Shown in pieces: positions 34,450 to 44,421 of a DNA stretch of 64,000 nt; within the stretch, counting starts at the first letter, position 1, and the number at the start of each line of letters is the position of its first letter. Source of the DNA: Paludibacteraceae bacterium (GTDB taxonomy: Bacteria; Bacteroidota; Bacteroidia; Bacteroidales; Paludibacteraceae); assembly GCA_017457295.1 (NCBI GenBank), contig JAFTHS010000013.1:1-64000 (forward strand). Direction: 5' to 3'. The notes below the pieces were generated by a model. It ran no database searches, had not been told where the DNA came from, and worked only from the letters and a program-made list of their open reading frames with translations. Made by a program: the position numbers and the translations under genes.

Positions 34450-35172
34450 TTATTTTAGCCAAGAATCTTTAGAAACATGTTTTAAAGCCTTAAACAACTC
34501 GATATCCTCTAAATTTGTTAATTTAAGTCCATTTTTTTCACTACCAATCACTAAATGTTGGTCATTATATCCAAGTTTTGCAGTTAACTCACATGATGCT
34601 GCCATGTTAAGTCCTTGTTTTTCTGCCATTTGATGTATCGATAGCAGTTTTCCTAATTTATATGTATGGGGTGTCTGGGTTCGAATTAGTTGTTCACGTT
34701 TAATAGGTAGATATTCTAATGTGTTATTATATTCTTGATGCTTCATTATTACCTCTTTACATGGTAATCCTGTAATTGCATATCCATATTGAAGACAAGT
34801 TTCAATATTTTGAGAAATAATTTCAAATGAAACCAAAGGACGAACTCCATCTTGTATAATTACAATGTCATCATTAGAATAACCTACTTCTTTGAGCCCC
34901 ACTAATCCATTATGGATGGAATCTTGATTCGTTGCTCCTCCAGGAAAAATATGTTTCAGTTTTGTGATACCAAATTGATTTGCATATGCTTTGAGCATAT
35001 TTTCCCAACCTTCTAAACAAATGACAGCAATTGCGTCAACTTCAGGATGTTTTTGAAAAGGAAGTAAGGTGTATATAATAACAGGGCAGTCATCAATATT
35101 CATAAATTGTTTGGGAATATCTTGCCCCATCCTAGTTCCACTACCAGCTGCAGTTAATAATGCAATATTCAT
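34450..35172 (-). CDS. IspD/TarI-like cytidylyltransferase
   Basis: A 240-residue cytidylyltransferase with the CTP-binding loop GSGTRMG (10-16) and Lys21 in PKQF, and IIQDGVRP near residue 104. IspD makes CDP-methylerythritol for isoprenoids, and close relatives (TarI) make CDP-ribitol. The place directly before an SDR and licD argues that it makes a CDP-alditol for glycan decoration rather than acting in isoprenoid synthesis. Sequence alone does not settle this. Confidence 0.78.
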   Translation of the reverse strand: MNIALLTAAGSGTRMGQDIPKQFMNIDDCPVIIYTLLPFQKHPEVDAIAVICLEGWENMLKAYANQFGITKLKHIFPGGATNQDSIHNGLVGLKEVGYSNDDIVIIQDGVRPLVSFEIISQNIETCLQYGYAITGLPCKEVIMKHQEYNNTLEYLPIKREQLIRTQTPHTYKLGKLLSIHQMAEKQGLNMAASCELTAKLGYNDQHLVIGSEKNGLKLTNLEDIELFKALKHVSKDSWLK

Positions 35173-35274
35173 AATTTTTAAATTTAGATGTTAAATATTG
35201 TTTTTTGTGATTTTTCCAAAAATTGGTGTTATCAACTATCTTTGCGTTAGAAATTGTTAAATTCGTGTGATTGT

Positions 35275-36360
35275 TTATTTGTGTTTGTAGATAATATGTA
35301 AACTTTCCATCCATTTTTCGCAGGAATGATTTTTATCAAAAAATTGTAATTGTTCAGGAATGTGTTTCGATAATTGTGCATGATTGTTTACAACCTGCGT
35401 AAATCCGTTAGCAATAGCTTGTATATCTCGTGGGTTTACTTTTATGCCAGCTTTACCGACTACTTCTGGAAGGCTAGTAGTATTGGCAACTAAAGCAGGT
35501 GCACCAAAACGAAATCCTTCTAATGGGGGAATGCCAAAACCTTCGCATAGACTGACTAAGACGACTGCAACTGTATGCTGATATAAGTAAGTAATTTGAG
35601 CATCATTTAGATATCCCATATATTTGACATTATCTGCATTTTGTATGTGCGCTAAAATTGAGGGGTATTGAGGATTGGGCTTACCTACAATAATTAATTG
35701 ATAGGTTCCTTGTATGTTGAAACGGCAGAAACCATCAATCATTCGTACAATATTTTTGCTAGGTTGAATACTGCCTACAAATAAGAAATATGGTTTGTCC
35801 CCCGTTTCTACAATGGTGGATGTCCCAATGTTGACAGGTAACATATTGTAGGTAATGGTTAGTTTGTTTTTGGTTATAGGAATATATTTTCGTATTTGTT
35901 CAAAACTATAGCGAGAGACGGTCAATATTTCATGTGCAGCACGAGCATAAATACGAGTGATAATTGTTAGATAGGCACGTTGAAACCATCTATATCGTTC
36001 GGAATTGGTGATATAATAAATGTCGTGTAAAGTGAATACGCGTTTAGCGTGTACAAATAATGGCATGGAAGTGCAATAACTATAGAATACGTCACAAGGT
36101 TTTATATATCGATAAAATAATGTTTGTTCAAATATAACGCGTTTTAGACCTCGTCCTAGAGTAGGTACATTGATATATTCTACATCTGCTGTTTGAGGAA
36201 TACCAATCAATTCCGCAGGTATATGCTTCTGCTTATATACAATAAAATGAGTATCTAATATGTCATACTCATTCATTACATTTAGCATATTATGAATGTA
36301 ACGGAATGGTCCAGTAGTTTGTGTGTCAGGTAACGCTATGAAATTTAATGCAACTATCAT
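35275..36360 (-). CDS. Family 4 glycosyltransferase
   Basis: A 361-residue GT-B glycosyltransferase. The C-terminal nucleotide-binding half shows FVGSIQPSKNI (about 192-202), and the family's EGFGIPPLEGFRFGAP region holds the two Glu residues that contact the donor (E274 in CEGFG and E280 in PLEGF by approximate count). The N-terminal half binds the acceptor. Sugar specificity unknown. A 100-base AT-rich gap separates it from the IspD-like gene. Confidence 0.87.
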   Translation of the reverse strand: MIVALNFIALPDTQTTGPFRYIHNMLNVMNEYDILDTHFIVYKQKHIPAELIGIPQTADVEYINVPTLGRGLKRVIFEQTLFYRYIKPCDVFYSYCTSMPLFVHAKRVFTLHDIYYITNSERYRWFQRAYLTIITRIYARAAHEILTVSRYSFEQIRKYIPITKNKLTITYNMLPVNIGTSTIVETGDKPYFLFVGSIQPSKNIVRMIDGFCRFNIQGTYQLIIVGKPNPQYPSILAHIQNADNVKYMGYLNDAQITYLYQHTVAVVLVSLCEGFGIPPLEGFRFGAPALVANTTSLPEVVGKAGIKVNPRDIQAIANGFTQVVNNHAQLSKHIPEQLQFFDKNHSCEKWMESLHIIYKHK

Positions 36361-36391
36361 AATAAAATATTATTAATTATTAATAAAAATG

Positions 36392-37369
36392 TTATTTTCC
36401 TAAAAATAGGGTTGTGGTAAAAGAATTCGTTCGTATGAGCCGTGTTAGGCTAATGGTATATATGTAAATTATTGATGTATAAAGAATTAGCATAATCCAT
36501 GAAGAGCAAAGGTAGGGGGGGAGAATATCTCGGGTACTTCTTAGTATAAAGTAGTGGCTTAAATATATGCCGAGACTATCGGATGAAGTCCATAACGTAA
36601 AATTGCTAAGTTTATGATATAAACATATACGTCTGCAGGTTTCTAGCCACCATAGACATCCTAATATATTTAATACCATCCAAACCATAAACATTGTATT
36701 TGTTTCTATGCCCGAATACTTGCAAGAGAATAAAATCGCACCCGAAATATATGCTATGCTAATAAGGACATATGAGATTGTCTTTGTTGTGATCAATTGT
36801 ATTTTTTGATTGTTCAATAGCATTCCAAAAAGAAAAAATAAATAATATCTTCTAAATGAAGCTAAGCAAAATAAATAGTATATTTTTTGAGGAAGTACGA
36901 AACCTAATACAACACTTATAAACCATGGGAGTAATAGTAGAATGATGTATAACCATTGAGGAAAATGCAATACCTTGTATCCACGATGTATTATCCATAT
37001 TATTCCAAAACACATAAAAAGTACATATACAAACCAATAGCCTCCTTTACTGTCCTCATATAAAACAGACTGTATAGTAGAAAAAATGTTTGCATCACGT
37101 GTGAATGCAAGAAACGGAAAGTAAAGGATGGAGAATGAAAGTAGCGGAATCAACAAACGTTTTGCTTTATTGCTGATCCATTTTATATCTTCTTTAGGGG
37201 ATGTGAGAAAACCGCTAATACAAAAAAATAAAGTTAAGAAGTATGTGTTGAAGAAACCACCTAATCCAGGAATATTGTCACGGAATGGATAGTGGAAGAA
37301 TAACACTGAAATAATTGCAATAGCTCTTGCTAAATCTAAATATTCTATTCTATTAGTTGGATTTTTCAT
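36392..37369 (-). CDS. Membrane acyltransferase (acyltransferase-3 family)
   Basis: A 325-residue polytopic protein with the family start RIEYLDLARAIAIISVLFFHY, here as YLDLARA (9-15) and the conserved histidine of LFFHY (about 23-27). About ten helices follow. Position inside the polysaccharide locus suggests O-acetylation of the exported glycan. It overlaps the next upstream glycosyltransferase gene by 17 bases. Confidence 0.86.
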   Translation of the reverse strand: MKNPTNRIEYLDLARAIAIISVLFFHYPFRDNIPGLGGFFNTYFLTLFFCISGFLTSPKEDIKWISNKAKRLLIPLLSFSILYFPFLAFTRDANIFSTIQSVLYEDSKGGYWFVYVLFMCFGIIWIIHRGYKVLHFPQWLYIILLLLPWFISVVLGFVLPQKIYYLFCLASFRRYYLFFLFGMLLNNQKIQLITTKTISYVLISIAYISGAILFSCKYSGIETNTMFMVWMVLNILGCLWWLETCRRICLYHKLSNFTLWTSSDSLGIYLSHYFILRSTRDILPPYLCSSWIMLILYTSIIYIYTISLTRLIRTNSFTTTLFLGK

Positions 37370-38519
37370 TATTATTTTGTTTGATAGAAGAGTGAATGAT
37401 ATGTCGTATTTTTTGAACGCGGGTTGCTATACGTAAGATACTAGCGCTAGCGAGTGCTCCTTGTGAGAGTTGCTTGCAAAGCGTAGTATTCAATAGCATG
37501 GACTGTATGGCATTAGCAATTGCATTGATATCATTGGGGTTGATAAGGATGCTATTTGTACTATCCAAGATATCGTAATTGAATGCCATATCTGAAGAAA
37601 CAATGGGTAAACCACATGCCATAGCTTCGATAGTGGAATTTGGGCAACCCTCCGCTAGGCTAGGTAGCACGAATACATCAGCTGCATTTAAGTAATGCAC
37701 AATTTCATTATGTGGTAATTGTCCTTTAAATACAATATTTGCATAATCAGGCTCCTTTTTGCAATTATCCATTGGACTGCCGATATAGATTGCTTTAATA
37801 CATGGGTTGTTTAATTGTTTAAGTGCTGAGTCCAAACGAAAAACACCTTTTCGTTCGTTCCATCGCCCGCAGAAGGCCACTACGAAATCAGTTGGTTTTA
37901 TACCTAATTTCTTTCGTATAAGCATTCCGTCTTCATGATAAAAATCTTCAGGGTTATATGCATTGGGGAGTATATGACAACATGCATCACATGTTAGACC
38001 ATGGGCTATGCTTTCTTTTTTGTTTTTAGTGCTGACGCAGATTACATTTTTTACTGTGTTATATAGCCATGTTTTGTCTGTATGATTTATTTGTTCAATA
38101 GGAATCTTGTCTTCCCCTGTACCAACTATTAATGGGAGTGAGTGTTTTCGTATATAATCAATAGCATTAACTGCATTCAGCCAAAAGTGAGCATATACGG
38201 CATCTGGTTTGTTGAGTCTCTGGGCTGTTCGAAAGGTTACATAGCGATTAAACCATTGAGTAATAAATCCGAATCTTCCATCTCCCATTGTAATTGATAA
38301 CGGACGATATATGTGAATGGTTCTTCCTGAAATATTTTGTGTAAAGTATCTTGGTGCTAATGGAACATGGCGCAGCCAATGTTTCGTTAATGACTGGGGG
38401 GCAATTACATTTACAATCACCCCTTGACGAGTCATTTCTTCCGCCATATTTGCTATAAAAGCGGAGTATGGAAGTCCTGGACTAGGGTATCCATCGGATA
38501 TGATGAGTAGATGATTCAT
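37353..38519 (-). CDS. Family 4 glycosyltransferase
   Basis: A 388-residue GT-B glycosyltransferase starting MNHLLIISDGYPSPG. The donor-binding half has VAFCGRWNERKGVFRL (about 233-248) and PSLAEGCPNSTIEAMACGLP with the two conserved Glu residues. The start at 38519 overlaps the polymerase stop by one base (TAATG). A longer upstream frame exists only because it runs through the neighbouring gene. Confidence 0.87.
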   Translation of the reverse strand: MNHLLIISDGYPSPGLPYSAFIANMAEEMTRQGVIVNVIAPQSLTKHWLRHVPLAPRYFTQNISGRTIHIYRPLSITMGDGRFGFITQWFNRYVTFRTAQRLNKPDAVYAHFWLNAVNAIDYIRKHSLPLIVGTGEDKIPIEQINHTDKTWLYNTVKNVICVSTKNKKESIAHGLTCDACCHILPNAYNPEDFYHEDGMLIRKKLGIKPTDFVVAFCGRWNERKGVFRLDSALKQLNNPCIKAIYIGSPMDNCKKEPDYANIVFKGQLPHNEIVHYLNAADVFVLPSLAEGCPNSTIEAMACGLPIVSSDMAFNYDILDSTNSILINPNDINAIANAIQSMLLNTTLCKQLSQGALASASILRIATRVQKIRHIIHSSIKQNNNEKSN

Positions 38520-39700
38520 TAAGATTGTGTAGTATGTTGAGATATTCGACCTAAACTTATTCCCAGTGCCATTGTCATGCATATTTGCATATTGGAATAA
38601 GACATTGAAAAAAATGTCATTACAAAACATGCAACAAGAACGTTGAGTAATGCTGAAGTTTCTGTTCTTAAATCATGGTGGATTCTAGATATTTTATATG
38701 TCTTGTAAAATGTAATCCAATATATAGCATATATAAACACTCCCAAAATGCCCTGATTTATTAATATCTCCATCCAATCGTTATGTGCGTAATTATCTGC
38801 GACTTGGAGAGTGAAATTTGCTCCACCACCAAAGAGTTGTGTTGTTAATGATGCTTCATTGTAAAAATAATTCCACATATCCCATAATAGTACATCTCGC
38901 AAACTACTATTCCCGTCTAAAGTTGATTGAACGCGATGTACAAAATACTCATTAGTCGTTAATAAATGTTGTATGAAATATAATCCCCCAAAAAATACAA
39001 CAACAATAATAATAGATAGTCTGAAACGAGTATTTTTTTGTCCTTGCGTCCACATACTTGTTAAAAATACTAAAGCACATATTGATGCCGTCAACATTGC
39101 TCCACGTTTCATAGACAGTGTTACCATAACAAGACATATCATAAATAAAAGATATTGGAGAATAGGCTTGTCTTTATAGTAAAAAAGTAAAGGAATAAAA
39201 GATACGAATAGGTAGCCGTTGTTGTTGGTAAGGCTTATTACTTCATCGGAGTCGGTGGCATTAGTTTGATATGCAAAGAATTTTATCACATAGAGTATTA
39301 TAAATAGAATGCCAATGTTTTGTATTTTAGACAAATTAAGTTGTCCTTTCATTGTTGTTACATAAAAAACATATATTGGCAGCAGCGATATATATATAGA
39401 TAACAAATACATGTGTGATGCAACTTCTCCATCTCTTGATCTAACATAGTCTATGTTTGATACTCCAATATGCCAAATACCATATAGTGTGAACAGTATC
39501 AACAGAATATTAAGTCCTTTAAAATATAAGGGCAATTTGTAATGGATATTGGCATGAAGCGCGTAGAGAAAAGACGTAATTGTGAAAGCTATAATAATCA
39601 CTTTGGATAATGTCGTTCCCCCCTTATAAACCACATCTTGTAACATAAATAATGCCGCAAGAAAAAGGTATATATTTAATATGTTGAAAATCTTTTTCAT
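38519..39700 (-). CDS. O-antigen polymerase/ligase-like membrane protein (Wzy type)
   Basis: A 393-residue protein with about 11-12 hydrophobic helices and a large periplasmic loop containing NYAHNDWMEILINQG (about 324-338), the pattern seen in O-antigen ligase/Wzy family proteins. In a locus with a Wzx-type flippase it most likely polymerises repeat units on undecaprenyl pyrophosphate in the periplasm. Whether it is polymerase or ligase cannot be told from sequence. Confidence 0.83.
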   Translation of the reverse strand: MKKIFNILNIYLFLAALFMLQDVVYKGGTTLSKVIIIAFTITSFLYALHANIHYKLPLYFKGLNILLILFTLYGIWHIGVSNIDYVRSRDGEVASHMYLLSIYISLLPIYVFYVTTMKGQLNLSKIQNIGILFIILYVIKFFAYQTNATDSDEVISLTNNNGYLFVSFIPLLFYYKDKPILQYLLFMICLVMVTLSMKRGAMLTASICALVFLTSMWTQGQKNTRFRLSIIIVVVFFGGLYFIQHLLTTNEYFVHRVQSTLDGNSSLRDVLLWDMWNYFYNEASLTTQLFGGGANFTLQVADNYAHNDWMEILINQGILGVFIYAIYWITFYKTYKISRIHHDLRTETSALLNVLVACFVMTFFSMSYSNMQICMTMALGISLGRISQHTTQS

Positions 39701-39701
39701 A

Positions 39702-40607
39702 TTAGATTGACAGCCATTCTCCTATTTTATAATCCCATTCCTTAGGCTCGAACGAGACGAAACCGCTCCAATGGTAGAAAGTTAATTCTCCGAAATATAC
39801 TTGTCCGTTAATATCATAAAAATCTACCCGAACATGAGGTATTCCAATAGATAGTTTGCGGGCTAGCTCTACCATTGTGTCAAATCCCTTTGGCTTAGTA
39901 GGCAACACCTTGGCGTGTTTGTGCCCATTGGTGAATGGTAGGAGGTTGAATTTCATATCAAAGAAATCAAACTTTGTATCCTCGTTAGTATTCTCTCTGT
40001 CAGTGGCGATGAACAGCATTTTGGGCTCACCGTCAAAACAGAAAAACTTATAATCTTTCAATTCGTGTCCACTCTCGTCAACCATATACTGCTCCACAAT
40101 AATCTGACGTTTTACATCTTTGTATGGCCATTCGCGTGAAACGGCATAATAGTCTCGTTTGAGGCCATTGGATAATTTTTGTTTTGCAGCAAAAATATTT
40201 AGTTGGCTCTTATCCTTGCATATTACAATTCCACCGCTATCGTGAGTCACTTTAGCTACAAATTGGTTTGGCAACTCGTTCCAAGGAATATCCTCTGGTC
40301 GCTCCCATACTCCAATAGTGGGAATGATATACTTTTCACCGATTCGCTCTGCTACATGTCGTTTTGCGGTATATTTGTCAACCATTTGGGTATAGATAGG
40401 TTTACGATCATGTAATTTGAGCCATTGCAGTTTTTCGTTGTATGTCTTTGGATGAGCGAAATCCATCCAATATCCCATAGTCAGTCTGAATTTGACAGCA
40501 AGGAACAATTGATCGGATATGATTGGTGCGACTCCGTTCCATAGTCGAAGAAAAATCCTTTCGGGATGGTAGATTATATATGTAAAAAATTTCTTTAAAG
40601 TTGTCAT
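39702..40607 (-). CDS. TupA-like ATP-grasp protein
   Basis: A 301-residue protein of the ATPgrasp_TupA family, found in teichuronopeptide and capsule loci. Family hallmarks are NEKLQWLKLHDR (57-68), VDKYTAKRHV (77-86) and VRVDFYDINGQVYFGELTFYHWSG near 257-280, here as VDFYD and GELTFYHWSG, which would hold the metal-binding acidic residues. ATP-grasp enzymes join an amine to a carboxylate. Here it may add an amino acid to uronic-acid residues of the glycan, since UDP-uronate genes are in the same locus. It overlaps the CapA gene by four bases. Confidence 0.82.
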   Translation of the reverse strand: MTTLKKFFTYIIYHPERIFLRLWNGVAPIISDQLFLAVKFRLTMGYWMDFAHPKTYNEKLQWLKLHDRKPIYTQMVDKYTAKRHVAERIGEKYIIPTIGVWERPEDIPWNELPNQFVAKVTHDSGGIVICKDKSQLNIFAAKQKLSNGLKRDYYAVSREWPYKDVKRQIIVEQYMVDESGHELKDYKFFCFDGEPKMLFIATDRENTNEDTKFDFFDMKFNLLPFTNGHKHAKVLPTKPKGFDTMVELARKLSIGIPHVRVDFYDINGQVYFGELTFYHWSGFVSFEPKEWDYKIGEWLSI

Positions 40608-41731
40608 CGTATTTGTTCTTTTAAAATATATTGTAACTTGTCGTTGTGTGACTCACATGCAATTTTGTTAAGTAATGCAATCACTTTTTGTTTCGACATT
40701 CTTATAGGTAAATATTTACGCCGCATGAGAACTTGTATATAGCGATTTGTAATAGGGCTTAGTGATATTAGCCAATTCCTTTCATCTTTTGCCATCCACG
40801 TTTCATGTTCTTTTTTTAAAAGAGTAGGAGAAGCGATGATTGTATTTAGTTGTTGAATGTCATCTTTTATTCTTTTCTCTTTATCTGCTTGCAATAATTT
40901 TACATTGGGAGTGTGATTGCATTGTTCGTATGGATAGATTGTAAAGTCTATTTTTTTGTCAATATGTAGTTCAACCATGTAACCATAATTCCATCCAGAA
41001 TCGCGCTTCCCTTCCCAATCGAAACAGAAATTGCCTAATCCATAAAATATTGGTCTTTCTTTATATATTTCATAGCCACTATAGCAATGTTGGTGATGAT
41101 TGATGACGGCATCAGCTCCAGCATCAATGAAAAAGCGATATGTTGCCTGCATACGTGGAGAGGGTAAAGAATAGTGCTCATGCCCGCCATGAACAATGAC
41201 CAAGATATAATCTGCTTTATTTTTTGCCTCGTTGATTGCGTACCATTGATTTACAGGATTTAATGGATTCGCACCTGCGGTTTCATCTGAAGCAATGGAA
41301 AATTCATGCTCGCAACAATTAATAATTGCTATTTTTTGATTATTTTTTTCAAAATAATGAATATGCGATGCTTTTTGTAGGTTTGTGCCGACACCTATAT
41401 AGTTTAATTTTGCTTTATCCAATGTCAACAATGTTTGTTTTATACCTTCTTCGCCATAGTCCAAAATATGGTTATTTGCTAATGTTACAAGATTAAAACC
41501 GCAGTCATGTAGTAAGTCACAAGCAATAGGATTTCCCTTCAAATTAGGTCCTTGTTTGATAATTGGCTTCGCATCTATATCAAAAAGAGGACACTCCAAA
41601 TTAACAATGGATAAATCACATTGTTTAACGATAGGAGCAATATCTTTTAATATCTCTTTTTGTTGCGAAGACCCAAGTATTGTCGCTACTCTGTCTTTGG
41701 GGCAGAAATCACCAGCAATTAATATATCCAT
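40604..41731 (-). CDS. CapA-family (metallophosphatase-like) protein
   Basis: A 375-residue protein with the CapA/PgsA fold: IAGDFCP (4-10), IVNLECPL (42-49), ANNHILDYGEEGI (about 104-116) and HGGHEH (about 183-188), which follow the metal ligands of calcineurin-like phosphoesterases. In Bacillus CapA takes part in poly-gamma-glutamate export. Here, next to an ATP-grasp gene, it suggests amino-acid decoration or processing of the glycan. No signal peptide is seen. Confidence 0.82.
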   Translation of the reverse strand: MDILIAGDFCPKDRVATILGSSQQKEILKDIAPIVKQCDLSIVNLECPLFDIDAKPIIKQGPNLKGNPIACDLLHDCGFNLVTLANNHILDYGEEGIKQTLLTLDKAKLNYIGVGTNLQKASHIHYFEKNNQKIAIINCCEHEFSIASDETAGANPLNPVNQWYAINEAKNKADYILVIVHGGHEHYSLPSPRMQATYRFFIDAGADAVINHHQHCYSGYEIYKERPIFYGLGNFCFDWEGKRDSGWNYGYMVELHIDKKIDFTIYPYEQCNHTPNVKLLQADKEKRIKDDIQQLNTIIASPTLLKKEHETWMAKDERNWLISLSPITNRYIQVLMRRKYLPIRMSKQKVIALLNKIACESHNDKLQYILKEQIR

Positions 41732-41734
41732 ACA

Positions 41735-43177
41735 CTACTGTAATTTTCGAATAAATTTTGTTAATATTCTCCGTTCATCTTTAAATGTACATATGATACA
41801 CAGGTATATTATTGCACAAACAGAAATGGCAAAGATGTTCCAAAGAAATGATGTGCTAAATTCTAACATTAATTTGCCAAAAACAAATAGTACACATGCC
41901 GCCATGCAAGATGGTAATATATTTTTTATCATTTTCCATGGGGATAGTTTTAGTACGATGTACATAATAGCTAATTGTACAAGAATGAGCTCTATTCTAA
42001 CGAGAGCACGCGCAGTACATAGTGTTTCAAAGCCGTGCTGTACGGCAATCTGAACTACTGGCCAGAGCACTACAATATGTAATGTCTGAGCAAGTACGGA
42101 AAGTTTTGGCTTACCTAGGCTGCGATATGCTTCGCTGCCGTAGTGTACTAAAATAGTAATAGCCGAAGTTAAACCCCACAATCCAATGAAATATGAAGCT
42201 TCTAACCATTGATCACCTAACAAAATGAGAGTAATGAAGTCACGAAAACAGAATATACCGACACCAATTGGAATTATTAACATACCCACTAATTTCTGAA
42301 ATTTCATGAATAAGTACTCAAATTCCTGATGATTATCCTGCAAACGTGATAGTGCACTAAATAGTACAGGTGTAGTTGCTGCTGTAATAAGTGTTGTAAT
42401 TTGAGCAACTGTTGTCATAGAAGTTTTATAAAGCCCCACATAATATTGACTTAATGATATTCCTACAATGAATATGTCAATATAATTCGTCAACCAAATA
42501 CTTACTGATTCAATCATTGACCAAATACTGAATGACAACATCTTCTGTAACTTTATCCATGAGAAGTACCACCGTGGTTTCCATTTTGACCAAATGCTGA
42601 GTACGATGGCATTTACTGCGTTAACGGAAATAGTTCCAATTACCAAAGCCCAATATGACCGCATTAGATAAGCTAAGGGAATAGTCACTACTATCGGAAC
42701 TATTGCGCCAAGCATACGCGCCTTAAATAATGTTTTAAAGTTCATATCCCGCTTGTAATTTGCCATTTGGATACTTGATAATGCTTGAAGAGGTAGTGAA
42801 GCGCTTGCTATTGTGATTACATGTCCTAAACCGGGATTGCCCACCATTGTAGCCAATGGTTTGTTAAAAGCGGCAATTATACCCCATAGAACAAAAGATA
42901 ATGCTAGATTGCTCCAGAAAGCAACATTGGTACTTTCGTCTCTATCTTTCTCGTCTGCAAATTCATGCTGTATTACATATTTCTGGAAGCCAGCATCCGT
43001 AAATATCTCTGCAAACGAGACAATCATCGCTATAGTAGCTACTATACCGAAGGCATCAGGAGTCAGCAATCGTGCCAATACAATGGTGGTGATAGGTGAG
43101 ATTAGTTTTGCTAGAATCTCTGCAAAGACTGACCACTTGATGGCTTTGACTATTTTATGTCCATTATTAATAGGCAT
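41735..43177 (-). CDS. Polysaccharide flippase (Wzx/MOP superfamily)
   Basis: A 480-residue protein with 12-14 helices and the lipopolysaccharide-flippase pattern (FAEILAKLISPITTIVLARLLTPDAFG near the start, here as AKLISPITT and LARLLTPDAFG). It flips undecaprenyl-linked repeat units to the periplasm. A candidate -7 box TATCTTTG lies upstream at 43232-43239 on this strand, but no well-spaced -33 was found. Confidence 0.86.
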   Translation of the reverse strand: MPINNGHKIVKAIKWSVFAEILAKLISPITTIVLARLLTPDAFGIVATIAMIVSFAEIFTDAGFQKYVIQHEFADEKDRDESTNVAFWSNLALSFVLWGIIAAFNKPLATMVGNPGLGHVITIASASLPLQALSSIQMANYKRDMNFKTLFKARMLGAIVPIVVTIPLAYLMRSYWALVIGTISVNAVNAIVLSIWSKWKPRWYFSWIKLQKMLSFSIWSMIESVSIWLTNYIDIFIVGISLSQYYVGLYKTSMTTVAQITTLITAATTPVLFSALSRLQDNHQEFEYLFMKFQKLVGMLIIPIGVGIFCFRDFITLILLGDQWLEASYFIGLWGLTSAITILVHYGSEAYRSLGKPKLSVLAQTLHIVVLWPVVQIAVQHGFETLCTARALVRIELILVQLAIMYIVLKLSPWKMIKNILPSCMAACVLFVFGKLMLEFSTSFLWNIFAISVCAIIYLCIICTFKDERRILTKFIRKLQ

Positions 43178-43314
43178 ATTATTTACTTTATTAAGAATCG
43201 CCCCATTTTAGTTTTACTGTACCACATGTTACAAAGATAGAACCATTTGTTGCAATTAATAGTCTAACCTAAAGGAATATAGAAACCAACACATGCTAAT
43301 AGGGATAATTAACC

Positions 43315-44388
43315 TTACATATAAAATTTCTTGTACCATTCGGCGAACTTCCGTAATCCTTCACGAACGGGAGTGTGTGGGCGGAAACCGAAATCACGTT
43401 CAAGGGCGGAAGTGTCTGCATAGGTTATAGGCACATCGCCTGCTTGCATCGGCACTAATTGTTTGTGAACTTCGAAATCATAATTTTGGGGCAAAACACC
43501 CGCCCGAAGAAGTTCCTGCTGCAATATATCTACGAAATCTAGTAGGTTTTCAGGCTGTGAATTACCGATATTATATACCGCATGCGGAGCCAAAGGCAGA
43601 CCGTCTTCGCCTTGTTTCCGCTCGGGAGCATGGCGCATGATACGTGAGATACCCTCTACGATATCATCTACGAACGTAAAATCACGTTTGCAGTTTCCAT
43701 AATTGAATATTTCAATTGTTTCTCCTTTGCGAAGTTTGTTGGTAAAACCGAAATATGCCATATCCGGACGTCCAGCAGGTCCATAGACTGTGAAGAACCT
43801 CAATCCTGTGGAGGGAAGATTATACAATTTTGCGTAGGCGTGCGCGAGGAGCTCGTTGGATTTTTTGGTGGCAGCATACAACGAAATGGGATTATCAACT
43901 TTGTCATCTGTAGAGTAGGGCACTTTTTTATTATTTCCGTACACACTAGATGATGAGGCATACACTAAATGCTCTACACCTTTATTGCCATTGTCATAAC
44001 TATGTCGACATGCCTCCAAAATGTTGTAAAACCCAATTAAATTTGATTGGATGTAGGCGTCTGGATTTGTTATTGAGTATCGTACACCAGCTTGTGCTGC
44101 CAAATTGATGACTATGTCAAAATTGTATTTTGTAAACAATTCGTCAAGCAGTACTCGATTGGCGATATCGCCTTTGATAAATGTCCAGTTGCCTGCTAAT
44201 TGTTCGATTTGTGAAAGACGGAATTCCTTAAGAGTTGGATCGTAATAGTCATTCATGTTATCTATGCCAACAATGTGTGCACCTGGAGCATCTTTAATTA
44301 AACGCATTGCCATGTTGGCACCGATAAATCCTGCAGCTCCTGTGATTAGAATTCTCTTCTCCGTTAGATTAATGTTGTATTCGAGCAT
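43315..44388 (-). CDS. UDP-glucuronate 4-epimerase-like enzyme
   Basis: A 357-residue SDR epimerase: TGAAGFIG (16-23), NDYYDPTLK (46-54), SSSSVYGNNKK (145-155) and catalytic YAATKK (171-176). The DYYDPxLK and YGxNxKxP elements are typical of enzymes that interconvert UDP-glucuronate and UDP-galacturonate. The UDP-glucose dehydrogenase that would supply UDP-glucuronate is encoded immediately upstream, 33 bases away. Confidence 0.87.
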   Translation of the reverse strand: MLEYNINLTEKRILITGAAGFIGANMAMRLIKDAPGAHIVGIDNMNDYYDPTLKEFRLSQIEQLAGNWTFIKGDIANRVLLDELFTKYNFDIVINLAAQAGVRYSITNPDAYIQSNLIGFYNILEACRHSYDNGNKGVEHLVYASSSSVYGNNKKVPYSTDDKVDNPISLYAATKKSNELLAHAYAKLYNLPSTGLRFFTVYGPAGRPDMAYFGFTNKLRKGETIEIFNYGNCKRDFTFVDDIVEGISRIMRHAPERKQGEDGLPLAPHAVYNIGNSQPENLLDFVDILQQELLRAGVLPQNYDFEVHKQLVPMQAGDVPITYADTSALERDFGFRPHTPVREGLRKFAEWYKKFYM

Positions 44389-44421
44389 CTTGTTCTATGT
44401 TTTATCATTATTGTTCTAAGT

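Noticed and set aside
35237..35244. Plus-strand TATCTTTG that could start an antisense RNA to the glycosyltransferase gene
   Set aside because: Upstream TTTG is 29 bases away and another TTG only 10, so the promoter spacing is wrong.
43232..43239. Promoter for the flippase gene
   Set aside because: A minus-strand TATCTTTG is present but the nearest TTG (reverse of CAA at 43253) gives only a 13-base spacer. Left as a mention in the flippase entry.
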